Assembly (NCBI GenBank): GCA_045636145.1
Contig: JAZTWV010000030.1
Location: forward strand, 1 to 64,000
DNA length: 64,000 nucleotides
Direction of reading: 5' to 3'
DNA from: Flemingiibacterium sp045636145
GTDB lineage: Bacteria > Bacillota > Clostridia > Oscillospirales > CAG-272
Shown here: one piece after another, positions 57,491-64,000 of the stretch
Numbering within the stretch: the first letter of the stretch is position 1
Layout: each line of letters starts with the position of its first letter
The notes under the pieces: model-generated
What the model saw: the letters and a program-made list of their open reading frames with translations, nothing else
The model's database searches: none
What the model was told of the DNA's origin: nothing
Translations under genes and position numbers: made by a program

Positions 57491-60400
57491 ATGAGAAATC
57501 TCAAGAAGTTTCTTGCATTAGTGCTCGCTATGATTATGGTAGTAAGCGCTACTGCTATGGTTTCCGCTGATTTCACTGACGTTGCTGCTGACAGCAAGTA
57601 TGCTGCTGCTATCAACGACCTCGCAGTGAAGGGTATCGTTAAGGGTACCTCGGATACCACTTTTGGTCCTGAACAGGACGTTACCAGATGGCAGATGGCT
57701 CTGTTTGTAGCAAGAGCTATCACCGGTGAAGTTGAGTCCGACGACGTTTGGGCTAACGGCATCGTTCCTTTTACCGATGTTACCTCTTATAAGGGCGCTA
57801 TCCAGTGCGCATACCTCAACGGTATTATCAACGGTACTTCCGCAACCACTTTCGCTCCCAACGACGGCATCACCTACGTTGCAGCTCTCAAGATGGCAGT
57901 TTGCGCTCTTGGCTACGGCGAGGATCTTACCTGGCCTTGGGGCTACTACAACAAGGCAGCTGAACTCGGTCTCACCGCTAACATGGATCTCGATGATCTT
58001 AACGTTGAGCTCAACAGAGCTGAGACCGCTCAGATCATCTACAACATGATCTACGCTGCTCCCGCTGACGGCGGCAAGACTTTTGCAGCTGAGAACTTCT
58101 CTATCGCTGCTCCCGAGAACACCACTCTCTTCGCTATCACCGCTACTCCTAAGCAGTACGGTTATACCGAGGTTGACGAGAACGAGGAAGTTATTGCAGC
58201 TTACAACTCCGCTTCTGATGTTGACGGCGAGTTTGTAGGTCTCCAGCAGCTCATCAACGGCGTTCCTGCAGGCAAGATGCTCTACGTTGCAGTAGAGACC
58301 ATCGGTCTTACCGCAGAAAACGTTGAGGACTACTTCAACTATGCAATTGAGCTCGTAAACTTTGACGAGGCTACCGGCGCATTCACCGGCTATGTAATGG
58401 GCGATGCTCCTAAGACCATCACTCATGCAGATGTTAAGTTCGCTTCCAGCAACGACAAGCTCGTTATTGACGGCGCTACTTATACCGGCGTTGACAGCTT
58501 CACCGGTGCTTCCCTCATCAATGAGCTCGTTATCTACAACGGCACAGGCGTAGCTGAGAACGCTAAGATGCTTCTCACCAACAAGGATGGCGACATCATT
58601 GACGAAACCGGCGAGGTTATCGCTGTATTCGCATATGAGTCCTCCACCGGTGCTAAGTACTACTACGATGGCTCCAGCAAGAAGGTTATCACCGCTGCTA
58701 AGGCTCTCGAAGATTACGGCGTGTTCGTAGACGATGCTGAGAGCACCGACTACATCAAGTACGAGACCCTCACTTCCGCTAACAACGAGATCGAAGATAC
58801 TCTTTACCTCAACGCTTTTGAGATGAAGATGTTCGACGATGACCGCGACGGCAAGTATGAGCGTGCTTACTATGCTCCTATCTACATGAGCGTATACTAC
58901 ACCTTCAAGGCTGAGATCGACGACAAGGAAGTTGACGCTGACGGTCTTGTATACACCGTATACGGTGAGACTGTAGCAGCTGACAAGGTTGCTTACACCA
59001 ATGAAGCTGCTAAGAAGGAAGGCGCTGTTTCTGTATTCACTTACAACGAGCAGCTCGACAAGATCAACGTAATCGACGTTCTCGAAATGAAGACCGGTTA
59101 TGTTGAGGAGATTGACTCCACTAAGTACAATGCTACTCACGGCTACGGCGCAGTAAAGGTTACTGTTGACGGCGTAGCTTACGAAATCGGTTACGACTAC
59201 GCTAAGGTAAGCGGTCAGACCACTCAGGGCTCCGCTATGGGCGCAACCCTCATTCCTTACGATGATTCCAACTCCAACAAGTACGGTGTTGACAAGGTAG
59301 CTACCAGACCCTTCATCCAGTACATTGTTGACAGAGCTACTTGGATCGACGATCTCCAGATCGACACCTACATCGGCTTCTACGCTTACAACGGCGTTAT
59401 CATCTACGCTTCCGAGCTTGAGATTTCCAACCTCTACGAGTTCGTAGTTGTTGAAGATTTCGCAGATTACGACCTCGCAAAGATCTACCTTGATCTTTGG
59501 GTAGGCGGCGAGCTTGAGGAAGAGGCTCTCGTTACCGAGCTTGACGGCAAGGAGCTTGAGGATCTTTCCACTTACAAGTTCTCCATGCTTCTCTCTGAGA
59601 AGGAATACTTCTACACCGGTAACATCTATGCAGCTCATAAGGTTGAAGACGCTTACGTTCTCGATGAGATCATAACTGTTGACAACTTTGTTGACTACGA
59701 GCTTATCGACGCTAAGATCGCTGATGAGGACTATGTAGCAGCTCTCGCAGCTTACGATGCAGCTATGGCAGAAGATCCTACACAGACCGCTGTTGAGGCT
59801 CCCGCTGGCGGTGAGATCGTATTTGATGACGGTTCCACCAGAGGTGCTGACAGAGCAACCAGAATCCGCACCTCCAAGACCACTGTATTCTACTTCATCG
59901 AGAATGCAGAGTGCGACTGCAAGACTCCTTGCGATCCTGCAGATCCCGCTGAAAAGTGCGATTCTATCAACGACGCTATGAGAACTGTTTCCGTATTCGT
60001 TGGTCAGCCTGACGATGCAACCATCAAGTTCAACGATGATACCGCTATCTGGGTTGACGCTCTCGGTCACGGTACCGCTGAGACCAACGGCAGAGCTTCC
60101 GTAGTATTCGTAATCAATCCTGAAGAGCACTCCGGCTTCTTCGGTCTTACTGATGCTACTTACGTACTGACCAATCTCTCTACTAAGGCTACCAAGCTTG
60201 CTTCCGCTGAGAAGCTCGGTCTTCCTAAGGAGTACGATGGTACTTACTACATGTACTCCAATGCAGCTATCAGCCTTGACGATGCTTCCAGAATGAACAT
60301 CTACTCTAAGGTAGAGCTTAAGGGCAACTACGTTTACAAGGTTGACGCAAACGGTGTTGTATATCTTAAGGACTCCGCTAACTTCGGCGCAGGTGCTGAG

Positions 60401-61147
60401 CTTACCGATACTGAGAATCATCAGCTTTGGACCTCCGCAGGTGTTGTAAGCTCCATGAACACCAGACGTAACTACGTTAAGTACGGTATCACCGATATGA
60501 ACGGTGAGGCAAACACCACCGCTGATGCGCAGTGGGCAGAGCCTAACGGCACCGTAAGATACCATGACTTCGTTTGGTATGACAAGGCTAACACCAAGCA
60601 GATTGCTGAGGCACAGGCTGAGTTTGCTGAGCTCCTCGCTGAGGTTGCTAACAAGGCTATCGCAGGCGAAATCACCACCGGTGCTGAGTACGCTGATGCT
60701 CTTGGCTACGATGCTGATGAAAGCCTCAAGGCTGCTACTGATGTTATGGCATTCCTTGCAGACCTCGTTGCAGCAGGTAATGAAGTTGATGCAGACGACA
60801 TCGAGTTCGAGGATATTCCTGATACCATTTATGAGGTTGAGCTTATCACTCCTCTCGTACACGCTGACTTTGTTGACGACTATGTAGAGGTTGAGATCCT
60901 TTCCGGCGATAATGCAGGTACTTACCTCATCGACGAAGACGATCACATCACCGATATCATCGTTGTTAAGCAGAACGGTCTCGGCGTAGTTACCGGCGAG
61001 GACGCTATCGAGCTTCTTAACTCCGCTCCTCAGGTAATGTGGATCGGCGAAAAGGATGCTACCGGCGTTATGGGCGAGCTCTTCTCCGAGTATCTCGTTG
61101 ACGGCTCCATCCTCTTCGTAGTTGGCTATGCTAACAACGTTAAATAA
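57491..61147 (+). CDS. S-layer homology (SLH) domain surface protein
   Basis: A secreted protein of 1218 residues: signal peptide (FLALVLAMIMVVSATAMVSA), then three SLH repeats at about residues 28-80 (FTDVAADSKYAAAINDLAV), 90-145 (FTDVTSYKGAIQCAYLNGII) and 150-190 (YYNKAAELGLTANMD), which bind pyruvylated wall polymers and hold the protein at the surface. The rest is rich in Ala, Glu, Asp, Tyr and Thr in beta-strand repeats without a catalytic motif that I recognise, plus an acidic segment with CDCKTPCDPADPAEKCD (about residue 812). Codon choice is extremely biased, as expected for a very abundant protein; it may be the main S-layer subunit. Confidence 0.92.
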   Translation: MRNLKKFLALVLAMIMVVSATAMVSADFTDVAADSKYAAAINDLAVKGIVKGTSDTTFGPEQDVTRWQMALFVARAITGEVESDDVWANGIVPFTDVTSYKGAIQCAYLNGIINGTSATTFAPNDGITYVAALKMAVCALGYGEDLTWPWGYYNKAAELGLTANMDLDDLNVELNRAETAQIIYNMIYAAPADGGKTFAAENFSIAAPENTTLFAITATPKQYGYTEVDENEEVIAAYNSASDVDGEFVGLQQLINGVPAGKMLYVAVETIGLTAENVEDYFNYAIELVNFDEATGAFTGYVMGDAPKTITHADVKFASSNDKLVIDGATYTGVDSFTGASLINELVIYNGTGVAENAKMLLTNKDGDIIDETGEVIAVFAYESSTGAKYYYDGSSKKVITAAKALEDYGVFVDDAESTDYIKYETLTSANNEIEDTLYLNAFEMKMFDDDRDGKYERAYYAPIYMSVYYTFKAEIDDKEVDADGLVYTVYGETVAADKVAYTNEAAKKEGAVSVFTYNEQLDKINVIDVLEMKTGYVEEIDSTKYNATHGYGAVKVTVDGVAYEIGYDYAKVSGQTTQGSAMGATLIPYDDSNSNKYGVDKVATRPFIQYIVDRATWIDDLQIDTYIGFYAYNGVIIYASELEISNLYEFVVVEDFADYDLAKIYLDLWVGGELEEEALVTELDGKELEDLSTYKFSMLLSEKEYFYTGNIYAAHKVEDAYVLDEIITVDNFVDYELIDAKIADEDYVAALAAYDAAMAEDPTQTAVEAPAGGEIVFDDGSTRGADRATRIRTSKTTVFYFIENAECDCKTPCDPADPAEKCDSINDAMRTVSVFVGQPDDATIKFNDDTAIWVDALGHGTAETNGRASVVFVINPEEHSGFFGLTDATYVLTNLSTKATKLASAEKLGLPKEYDGTYYMYSNAAISLDDASRMNIYSKVELKGNYVYKVDANGVVYLKDSANFGAGAELTDTENHQLWTSAGVVSSMNTRRNYVKYGITDMNGEANTTADAQWAEPNGTVRYHDFVWYDKANTKQIAEAQAEFAELLAEVANKAIAGEITTGAEYADALGYDADESLKAATDVMAFLADLVAAGNEVDADDIEFEDIPDTIYEVELITPLVHADFVDDYVEVEILSGDNAGTYLIDEDDHITDIIVVKQNGLGVVTGEDAIELLNSAPQVMWIGEKDATGVMGELFSEYLVDGSILFVVGYANNVK

Positions 61148-61183
61148 TTCGATCGGTTAGATTGATTTATAAGTCATAATATG

Positions 61184-61213
61184 AAAACCGCTCCCTTCGG
61201 GGAGCGGTTTTTG
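61184..61213 (+). terminator. Terminator of the SLH gene
   Basis: AAAACCGCTCCC/GGGAGCGGTTTT (12 bp) with the stable loop TTCG and a T run. A very strong terminator for a highly expressed gene. Confidence 0.95.
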
Positions 61214-61243
61214 TGTGTTTGTGGTGGTGGGTTGGAAAATGGC

Positions 61244-61268
61244 GGGCGATTCGTGAATCGCCCCTACG
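61244..61268. repeat. REP-like palindrome next to the transposase gene
   Basis: GGGCGATTC-GT-GAATCGCCC, then CTACGG. The stem equals that of the fourth palindrome in the array at 44.7 kb, 16.5 kb away. Confidence 0.82.
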
Positions 61269-61308
61269 GGAAGTTGCAATTTTGATAAATTGTTGTAAAT
61301 ATTGATGG

Positions 61309-61345
61309 CTCTATGTCAATAGTTGGGGGAAAGAAAACTAAAAAA
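61309..61345. repeat. Dispersed 37-bp repeat, copy B
   Basis: The second copy of the repeat at 303-339, same orientation, 35 of 37 identical by eye. It adjoins the hairpin at the end of the transposase gene. Confidence 0.75.
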
Positions 61346-61386
61346 CCGCCTGCACACCGAAAAAAACGGTGGGGAGGCGGGTTTTT
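61346..61386. terminator. Hairpin at the end of the transposase gene
   Basis: CCGCCT/AGGCGG and inside it CACCG/CGGTG, with an A-rich loop; T runs lie on both outer sides (GTTTTT on the plus strand, GGTTTTTTAG on the minus strand), so it can end transcription in both directions. Confidence 0.75.
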
Positions 61387-61600
61387 ATACAGAGATATGA
61401 TTTGTGGGGGAATATAATCTGTCGTGCTGCCAGCGCATAGGGTTTTCTTTGATATATGCTGAAATTTCGTTGTAGTCGTCTTGATTTCGTATGATGTGGT
61501 CGTAGAATGAGCGTTGAAAAATCTTTTCACCAATTGTTTTGTTGGTTTGATTTATCTCTTTTGTTATTTGATATTTAAGCCATCCGATTATCGCATCTAC

Positions 61601-61628
61601 CGTAGGGGAGGGGTCTCCCCTCCCGTCC
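61601..61628. repeat. REP-like palindrome inside the transposase coding sequence (downstream copy)
   Basis: CGTAGGGGAGGGG-TCT-CCCCTCCCGTCC. The stem GGGAGGGG/CCCCTCCC equals that in the array. On the minus strand it codes in frame for DGRGDPSPT within the transposase. Confidence 0.85.
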
Positions 61629-61759
61629 TTCCTAATAACGGATAACAGCATATGTACATGATTTGGCATAATAACGTGATAATCAACGGTTACTTTTTCA
61701 AATTTTTCAGGTATACTTTCAGTCCACTTATTGGTGATTTCTCCGTAACGGGATAATTG

Positions 61760-61784
61760 CGGAAGGGGAGACCCTCCCCTACGA
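61760..61784. repeat. REP-like palindrome inside the transposase coding sequence (upstream copy)
   Basis: CGGAAGGGGAG-ACC-CTCCCCTACG, stem GGGGAG/CTCCCC with the CTACG flank. On the minus strand it codes for VGEGLPFR. It lies directly before the frameshift. Confidence 0.75.
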
Positions 61785-61926
61785 TTGATGATAGAATATT
61801 CTTCCTATCTCTTGTACATATGGTTATAAAATACGCGCCGGTGGTGCCGTAATCAAAATTTTTTAGCCTGATTGATTTCCTTTGGGGCAAATTATGTTCC
61901 GTATTCATTATTATCAATACATCAGC

Positions 61927-62901
61927 TTACGATAACTTCTGCAACCGTATATCCTTGCCGGTGAAACGGTACACCATGAAATCGCCGAACAGACGGCTTG
62001 TTATACGGTCGCTGTAACGCTCGCGTATCTCGCTTTGGGTGAGATTCGTGCTGATTATCATTGACTTTCGCTGATTTATGCGAGTGTTGATAATATTGTA
62101 AAGGCAGGAGACGGTGAATTGGTTCGCCACTTCTGTTCCGAGATCGTCTATTATAAGTAAATCGCAATCGAAATACTTGTCTGTACGCACCTCTGAGGTG
62201 TCGCTGTAGCCGCGCACGAAGCGCTCATATTCGAAATCTGCAAGAATGTTCTGAGATGTGTCGTAAACTACGTCAAATCCGCGCTCTATTACTGATTTTG
62301 CCACAGAAGTTGAGAGATGGGTCTTGCCAAGACCTGTAGTGCCGCAGAAAAACATATTTTTGCCGTTATTTTCTGTGAAGTCGTTTGCATACTCCTTGCA
62401 GGCGGCAAGTGTAAACTCCATATTCGCGCGCTCATCCCTTGAGCGGTTGTAATAATCAAGGCTGAAGGTGTCAAAGCTCTGAGTGCGCATAAGATTGCCG
62501 ATGCCGGAGCTTTCATAGCCCGCAAGCACAAGATCACGGCGCATACATTCGCACAGCTTAGTGCCCACAAAGCCGGTGTCACTGCATTTCTCGCATTCAT
62601 ATTTAACCGCGGTATAATCCGCCGGATAGCCGATGGACTCCAGATACTGCGCACGGATAGCTAAAAGCTCGCGATTATTTTCACGGAGCTTGGCAATACG
62701 CTCCTCAAGTCCTTCCTTGCCTTTAAGTGATTCACGCATGATGGAAAGACCCGTTTCGGAAAGAACACGGTCTATCTTAAGCAGTTCGGGATATTTTTGA
62801 TGAAGCTCATTTGCCCGGCGCTCTGCGGCTTCCTTGGCGCGCAGATTTTTGTCGGCATATTCCTGCCGTATTCTCACATAGTTTTCTTTGTTGTATCCCA
62901 T
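61927..62901 (-). CDS. dnaC: DnaC/DnaI-like helicase loader (IstB-type ATPase)
   Basis: 324 residues. An N-terminal helical and zinc-type part (YECEKCSDTGFVGTKLCECM near residue 100, four cysteines) precedes the AAA+ domain: Walker A FCGTTGLGKTHLS, Walker B CDLLIIDDLGTE, sensor 1 SMIISTNLTQ, and the arginine-finger region YSDRITSRLFGDF. Such proteins load the replicative helicase onto DNA. The gene follows dnaD-like by 19 bases, the usual primosome arrangement in Firmicutes, and so is very likely cotranscribed. The same fold occurs in IS21 IstB, but no transposase partner is present here. Confidence 0.92.
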   Translation of the reverse strand: MGYNKENYVRIRQEYADKNLRAKEAAERRANELHQKYPELLKIDRVLSETGLSIMRESLKGKEGLEERIAKLRENNRELLAIRAQYLESIGYPADYTAVKYECEKCSDTGFVGTKLCECMRRDLVLAGYESSGIGNLMRTQSFDTFSLDYYNRSRDERANMEFTLAACKEYANDFTENNGKNMFFCGTTGLGKTHLSTSVAKSVIERGFDVVYDTSQNILADFEYERFVRGYSDTSEVRTDKYFDCDLLIIDDLGTEVANQFTVSCLYNIINTRINQRKSMIISTNLTQSEIRERYSDRITSRLFGDFMVYRFTGKDIRLQKLS

Positions 62902-62920
62902 GCTTTACCTCGCTTTGCGA

Positions 62921-63916
62921 TCAGGTGGCGGATTCGCTTTTTTTAAGATGTTTTTTGGTGTTTGCCACCGCCGCTTCGAAATATTCATCGGTTTCGAAGC
63001 CTGAGCCGGTCTTTTCGGCAGCTGCCTTGTTTCGCTGATACTGTTCAAGTGATGCTTCCACCAGTGTTAGTGTGGTAAGACCGCTGTTATGCCAATTTTC
63101 AAGAATGCGGTTCATGTATGCGATCTTGTAGCCGCCGATACTGTCCACTGTAGCCTCGTAAGCTCTCTTAATAACGTCCATAGACAATTTCCACTCGTCT
63201 GACCACCTATCCACAAACTGTTTTTCTCTTGCGGTCAGTGAACGCGATGTGCCGATTATAGACTTGAAACGCGAGTAGATCTCATCATGGTGAGCACGCT
63301 GCTCTATGTACTCGCTGAGCTGTGCTGTGGTGCTGATGTCCTCGTCGTGCATGGTCAGAGCCACTTTTTCGATGTATCTTGGAGATGTTTTACCGTTTGC
63401 CTTACAGTAGGAGTACAGAGTTTCGATATACCCGGGATCGCTTAGTTTAAGATAGTCGTACAGGCATACGATAGAGGCGGTCTCCGCCGGGGTGAATATC
63501 TTGCCCACGATCTGCTGACAGGAGTCGATGATCCCTTTAAGTGCGCTGTGCTTTTCCATGGCATCAGCGGTCTGACTTTCCGTATAGGTGGGCAGGGAGA
63601 AGGATTGAAGCGTTTTCGCGGCGGGTGAGGATGAATTTTCAGCCGCAGGCAGGACGGTGCTGTCCCCGGCATCCATAACGCCTGCCCTGCGCCAAAAGTC
63701 AAGGGCGCGTCCAAGCGCGGTCTTTGTGCAGTCAAGCTGTTTGCATATTTTTTCGCAGGCACTGTCGTAATCGGAACGCAGAGAGTCGTCGGCTGCCGCA
63801 ATAAGCAGTACCTTAAGCTCAAATTCCCGTGCGGATTGGAGAGACAGCATAACATTCTCGCGTGGAAGCGCAAAAACACTGTCTCCGTATTTGATTTTCA
63901 GTTTTTTTGCGCTCAT
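62921..63916 (-). CDS. DnaD domain-containing replication protein
   Basis: 331 residues. The N-terminal winged-helix-like part (FELKVLLIAAADDSLRSDYD, about 30-110) precedes a C-terminal DnaB_2/DnaD domain with SIVCLYDYLKLSDPGYIETL and the terminal YMNRILENWHN motif typical of DnaD proteins. DnaD-like proteins act in primosome assembly at the origin or at stalled forks. GGAGG precedes the ATG at 63916; an in-frame ATG 33 bases upstream lacks a site. It is followed by the helicase-loader gene. Confidence 0.92.
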   Translation of the reverse strand: MSAKKLKIKYGDSVFALPRENVMLSLQSAREFELKVLLIAAADDSLRSDYDSACEKICKQLDCTKTALGRALDFWRRAGVMDAGDSTVLPAAENSSSPAAKTLQSFSLPTYTESQTADAMEKHSALKGIIDSCQQIVGKIFTPAETASIVCLYDYLKLSDPGYIETLYSYCKANGKTSPRYIEKVALTMHDEDISTTAQLSEYIEQRAHHDEIYSRFKSIIGTSRSLTAREKQFVDRWSDEWKLSMDVIKRAYEATVDSIGGYKIAYMNRILENWHNSGLTTLTLVEASLEQYQRNKAAAEKTGSGFETDEYFEAAVANTKKHLKKSESAT

Positions 63917-63932
63917 ATTTCCCTCCGAGGAT

Positions 63933-64000
63933 TTATTTGGTAAGCTCATAGCAGAGCGTCATAAGAGAGTCGCCCATATGTACATTTTGTGTCATTACAC
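63933..64000 (-). CDS. Partial gene at the window edge, unidentified
   Basis: An open minus-strand frame runs from the window edge to a TAA at 63933-63935, coding for MTQNVHMGDSLMTLCYELTK as its end. It lies 16 bases upstream of dnaD, so it is probably the preceding gene of that operon. Too little is visible to name it, and the ATG seen 60 bases upstream of the stop could be internal. Confidence 0.35.
   Translation of the reverse strand, partial: VMTQNVHMGDSLMTLCYELTK

Larger units (their letters stand above)
61385..61911 (-). pseudogene. REP-associated tyrosine transposase (RAYT, IS200-like), frameshifted
   Basis: Read on the minus strand from an ATG at 61911, the N-terminal part (RKSIRLKNFDYGTTGAYFIT) runs to about 61757. 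The reading then continues in another frame with SRYGEITNKWTESIPEKFEK, the HUH motif in MPNHVHMLL, the WLKYQ region with a candidate catalytic tyrosine, and FQRSFYDHIIRN. One base appears lost near 61757 (CGCAA-TTATCCCG), so the gene is broken, or there is a sequencing error. RAYTs are related to IS200 and are thought to move or maintain REP palindromes. Two such palindromes lie inside the gene, coding for GRGDPSPT and VGEGLP. Confidence 0.85.

Noticed and set aside
57518..60946. A 1142-codon open frame on the minus strand opposite the SLH gene.
   Set aside because: It is an effect of the strict codon pattern of the SLH gene, which keeps stop codons out of the antisense frame. It has no ribosome site, its composition is Val/Ser/Leu-rich without domains, and the plus strand carries signal peptide and SLH motifs.
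61927..62901. The ATPase gene as an IS21 IstB gene.
   Set aside because: No IstA-like transposase or IS21 ends are present, and it lies behind a DnaD-domain gene, which is the normal helicase-loader setting.

Overview
The window looks like a chromosomal segment of an anaerobic Gram-positive bacterium of the class Clostridia, probably a gut-type Oscillospirales/Christensenellales relative (this placement is inferred). Supporting evidence is a T-box leader on pheS, LexA with a Firmicutes-type SOS box, a DnaD/DnaI-like pair, sortase B, an SLH-domain surface protein, an L20-type leader on infC-rpmI-rplT, and many promoters of the form TTGACA-17-TATAAT. Most genes have moderate GC. Two short AT-richer islands (about 20.3-22.5 kb and 31.5-32.9 kb) look acquired.

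Layout. 1-0.3 kb: 3' end of a 5S rRNA followed by tRNA-Asn and a CAT-anticodon tRNA. 0.5-3.5 kb: alpha/beta hydrolase, DegV, DUF1653 and lipase-like genes. 3.7-10.4 kb: dxs, an amino-sugar block (nagA, nagB-like, FGGY kinase) and an inositol-monophosphatase family gene. 10.9-18.8 kb: an oligopeptide-type ABC transporter operon, followed by an unrecognised anchored protein to 20.2 kb. 20.3-22.4 kb: a probable type II restriction-modification pair whose methyltransferase carries its own HTH domain. 22.5-31.4 kb: housekeeping genes (C26 peptidase, nrdR, pyrE, ybaK, T-box-pheS-MBL-pheT, a TIM-barrel protein). 31.5-32.8 kb: an XRE regulator facing a membrane protein and a lipoprotein. 33-43.8 kb: phosphoesterase, ahcY, sortase B, rlmA-like, two glycosyltransferases, prfB, ABC-F and lexA. 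44-45.8 kb: a palindromic repeat array between an acetyltransferase and an XRE gene, then a SLOG-family gene. 45.8-50.9 kb: infC-rpmI-rplT, TrmH-like, metG-tatD. 51-57 kb: HPr-like, serine hydrolase, DUF1015, HtrA protease, D,D-carboxypeptidase. 57-61.2 kb: a 1218-residue SLH surface protein. 61.2-64 kb: a broken REP-associated transposase (RAYT) and the dnaC/dnaD-like genes.

The two most unusual things are these. First, every component of the Opp operon except OppC departs from the family pattern. The binding protein appears circularly permuted, with the usual C-terminal segment moved to just behind the lipobox. OppB has an outsized external insertion, OppD has roughly 240 extra residues between Walker A and the Q-loop, and OppF ends in a hydrophobic tail. 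Second, a family of palindromes with constant flanks (CCGTAGGG...CCCG) and variable stems occurs in a six-copy array and at other places. Two copies lie inside the reading frame of the RAYT gene, which is the type of enzyme normally thought to mobilise such repeats.
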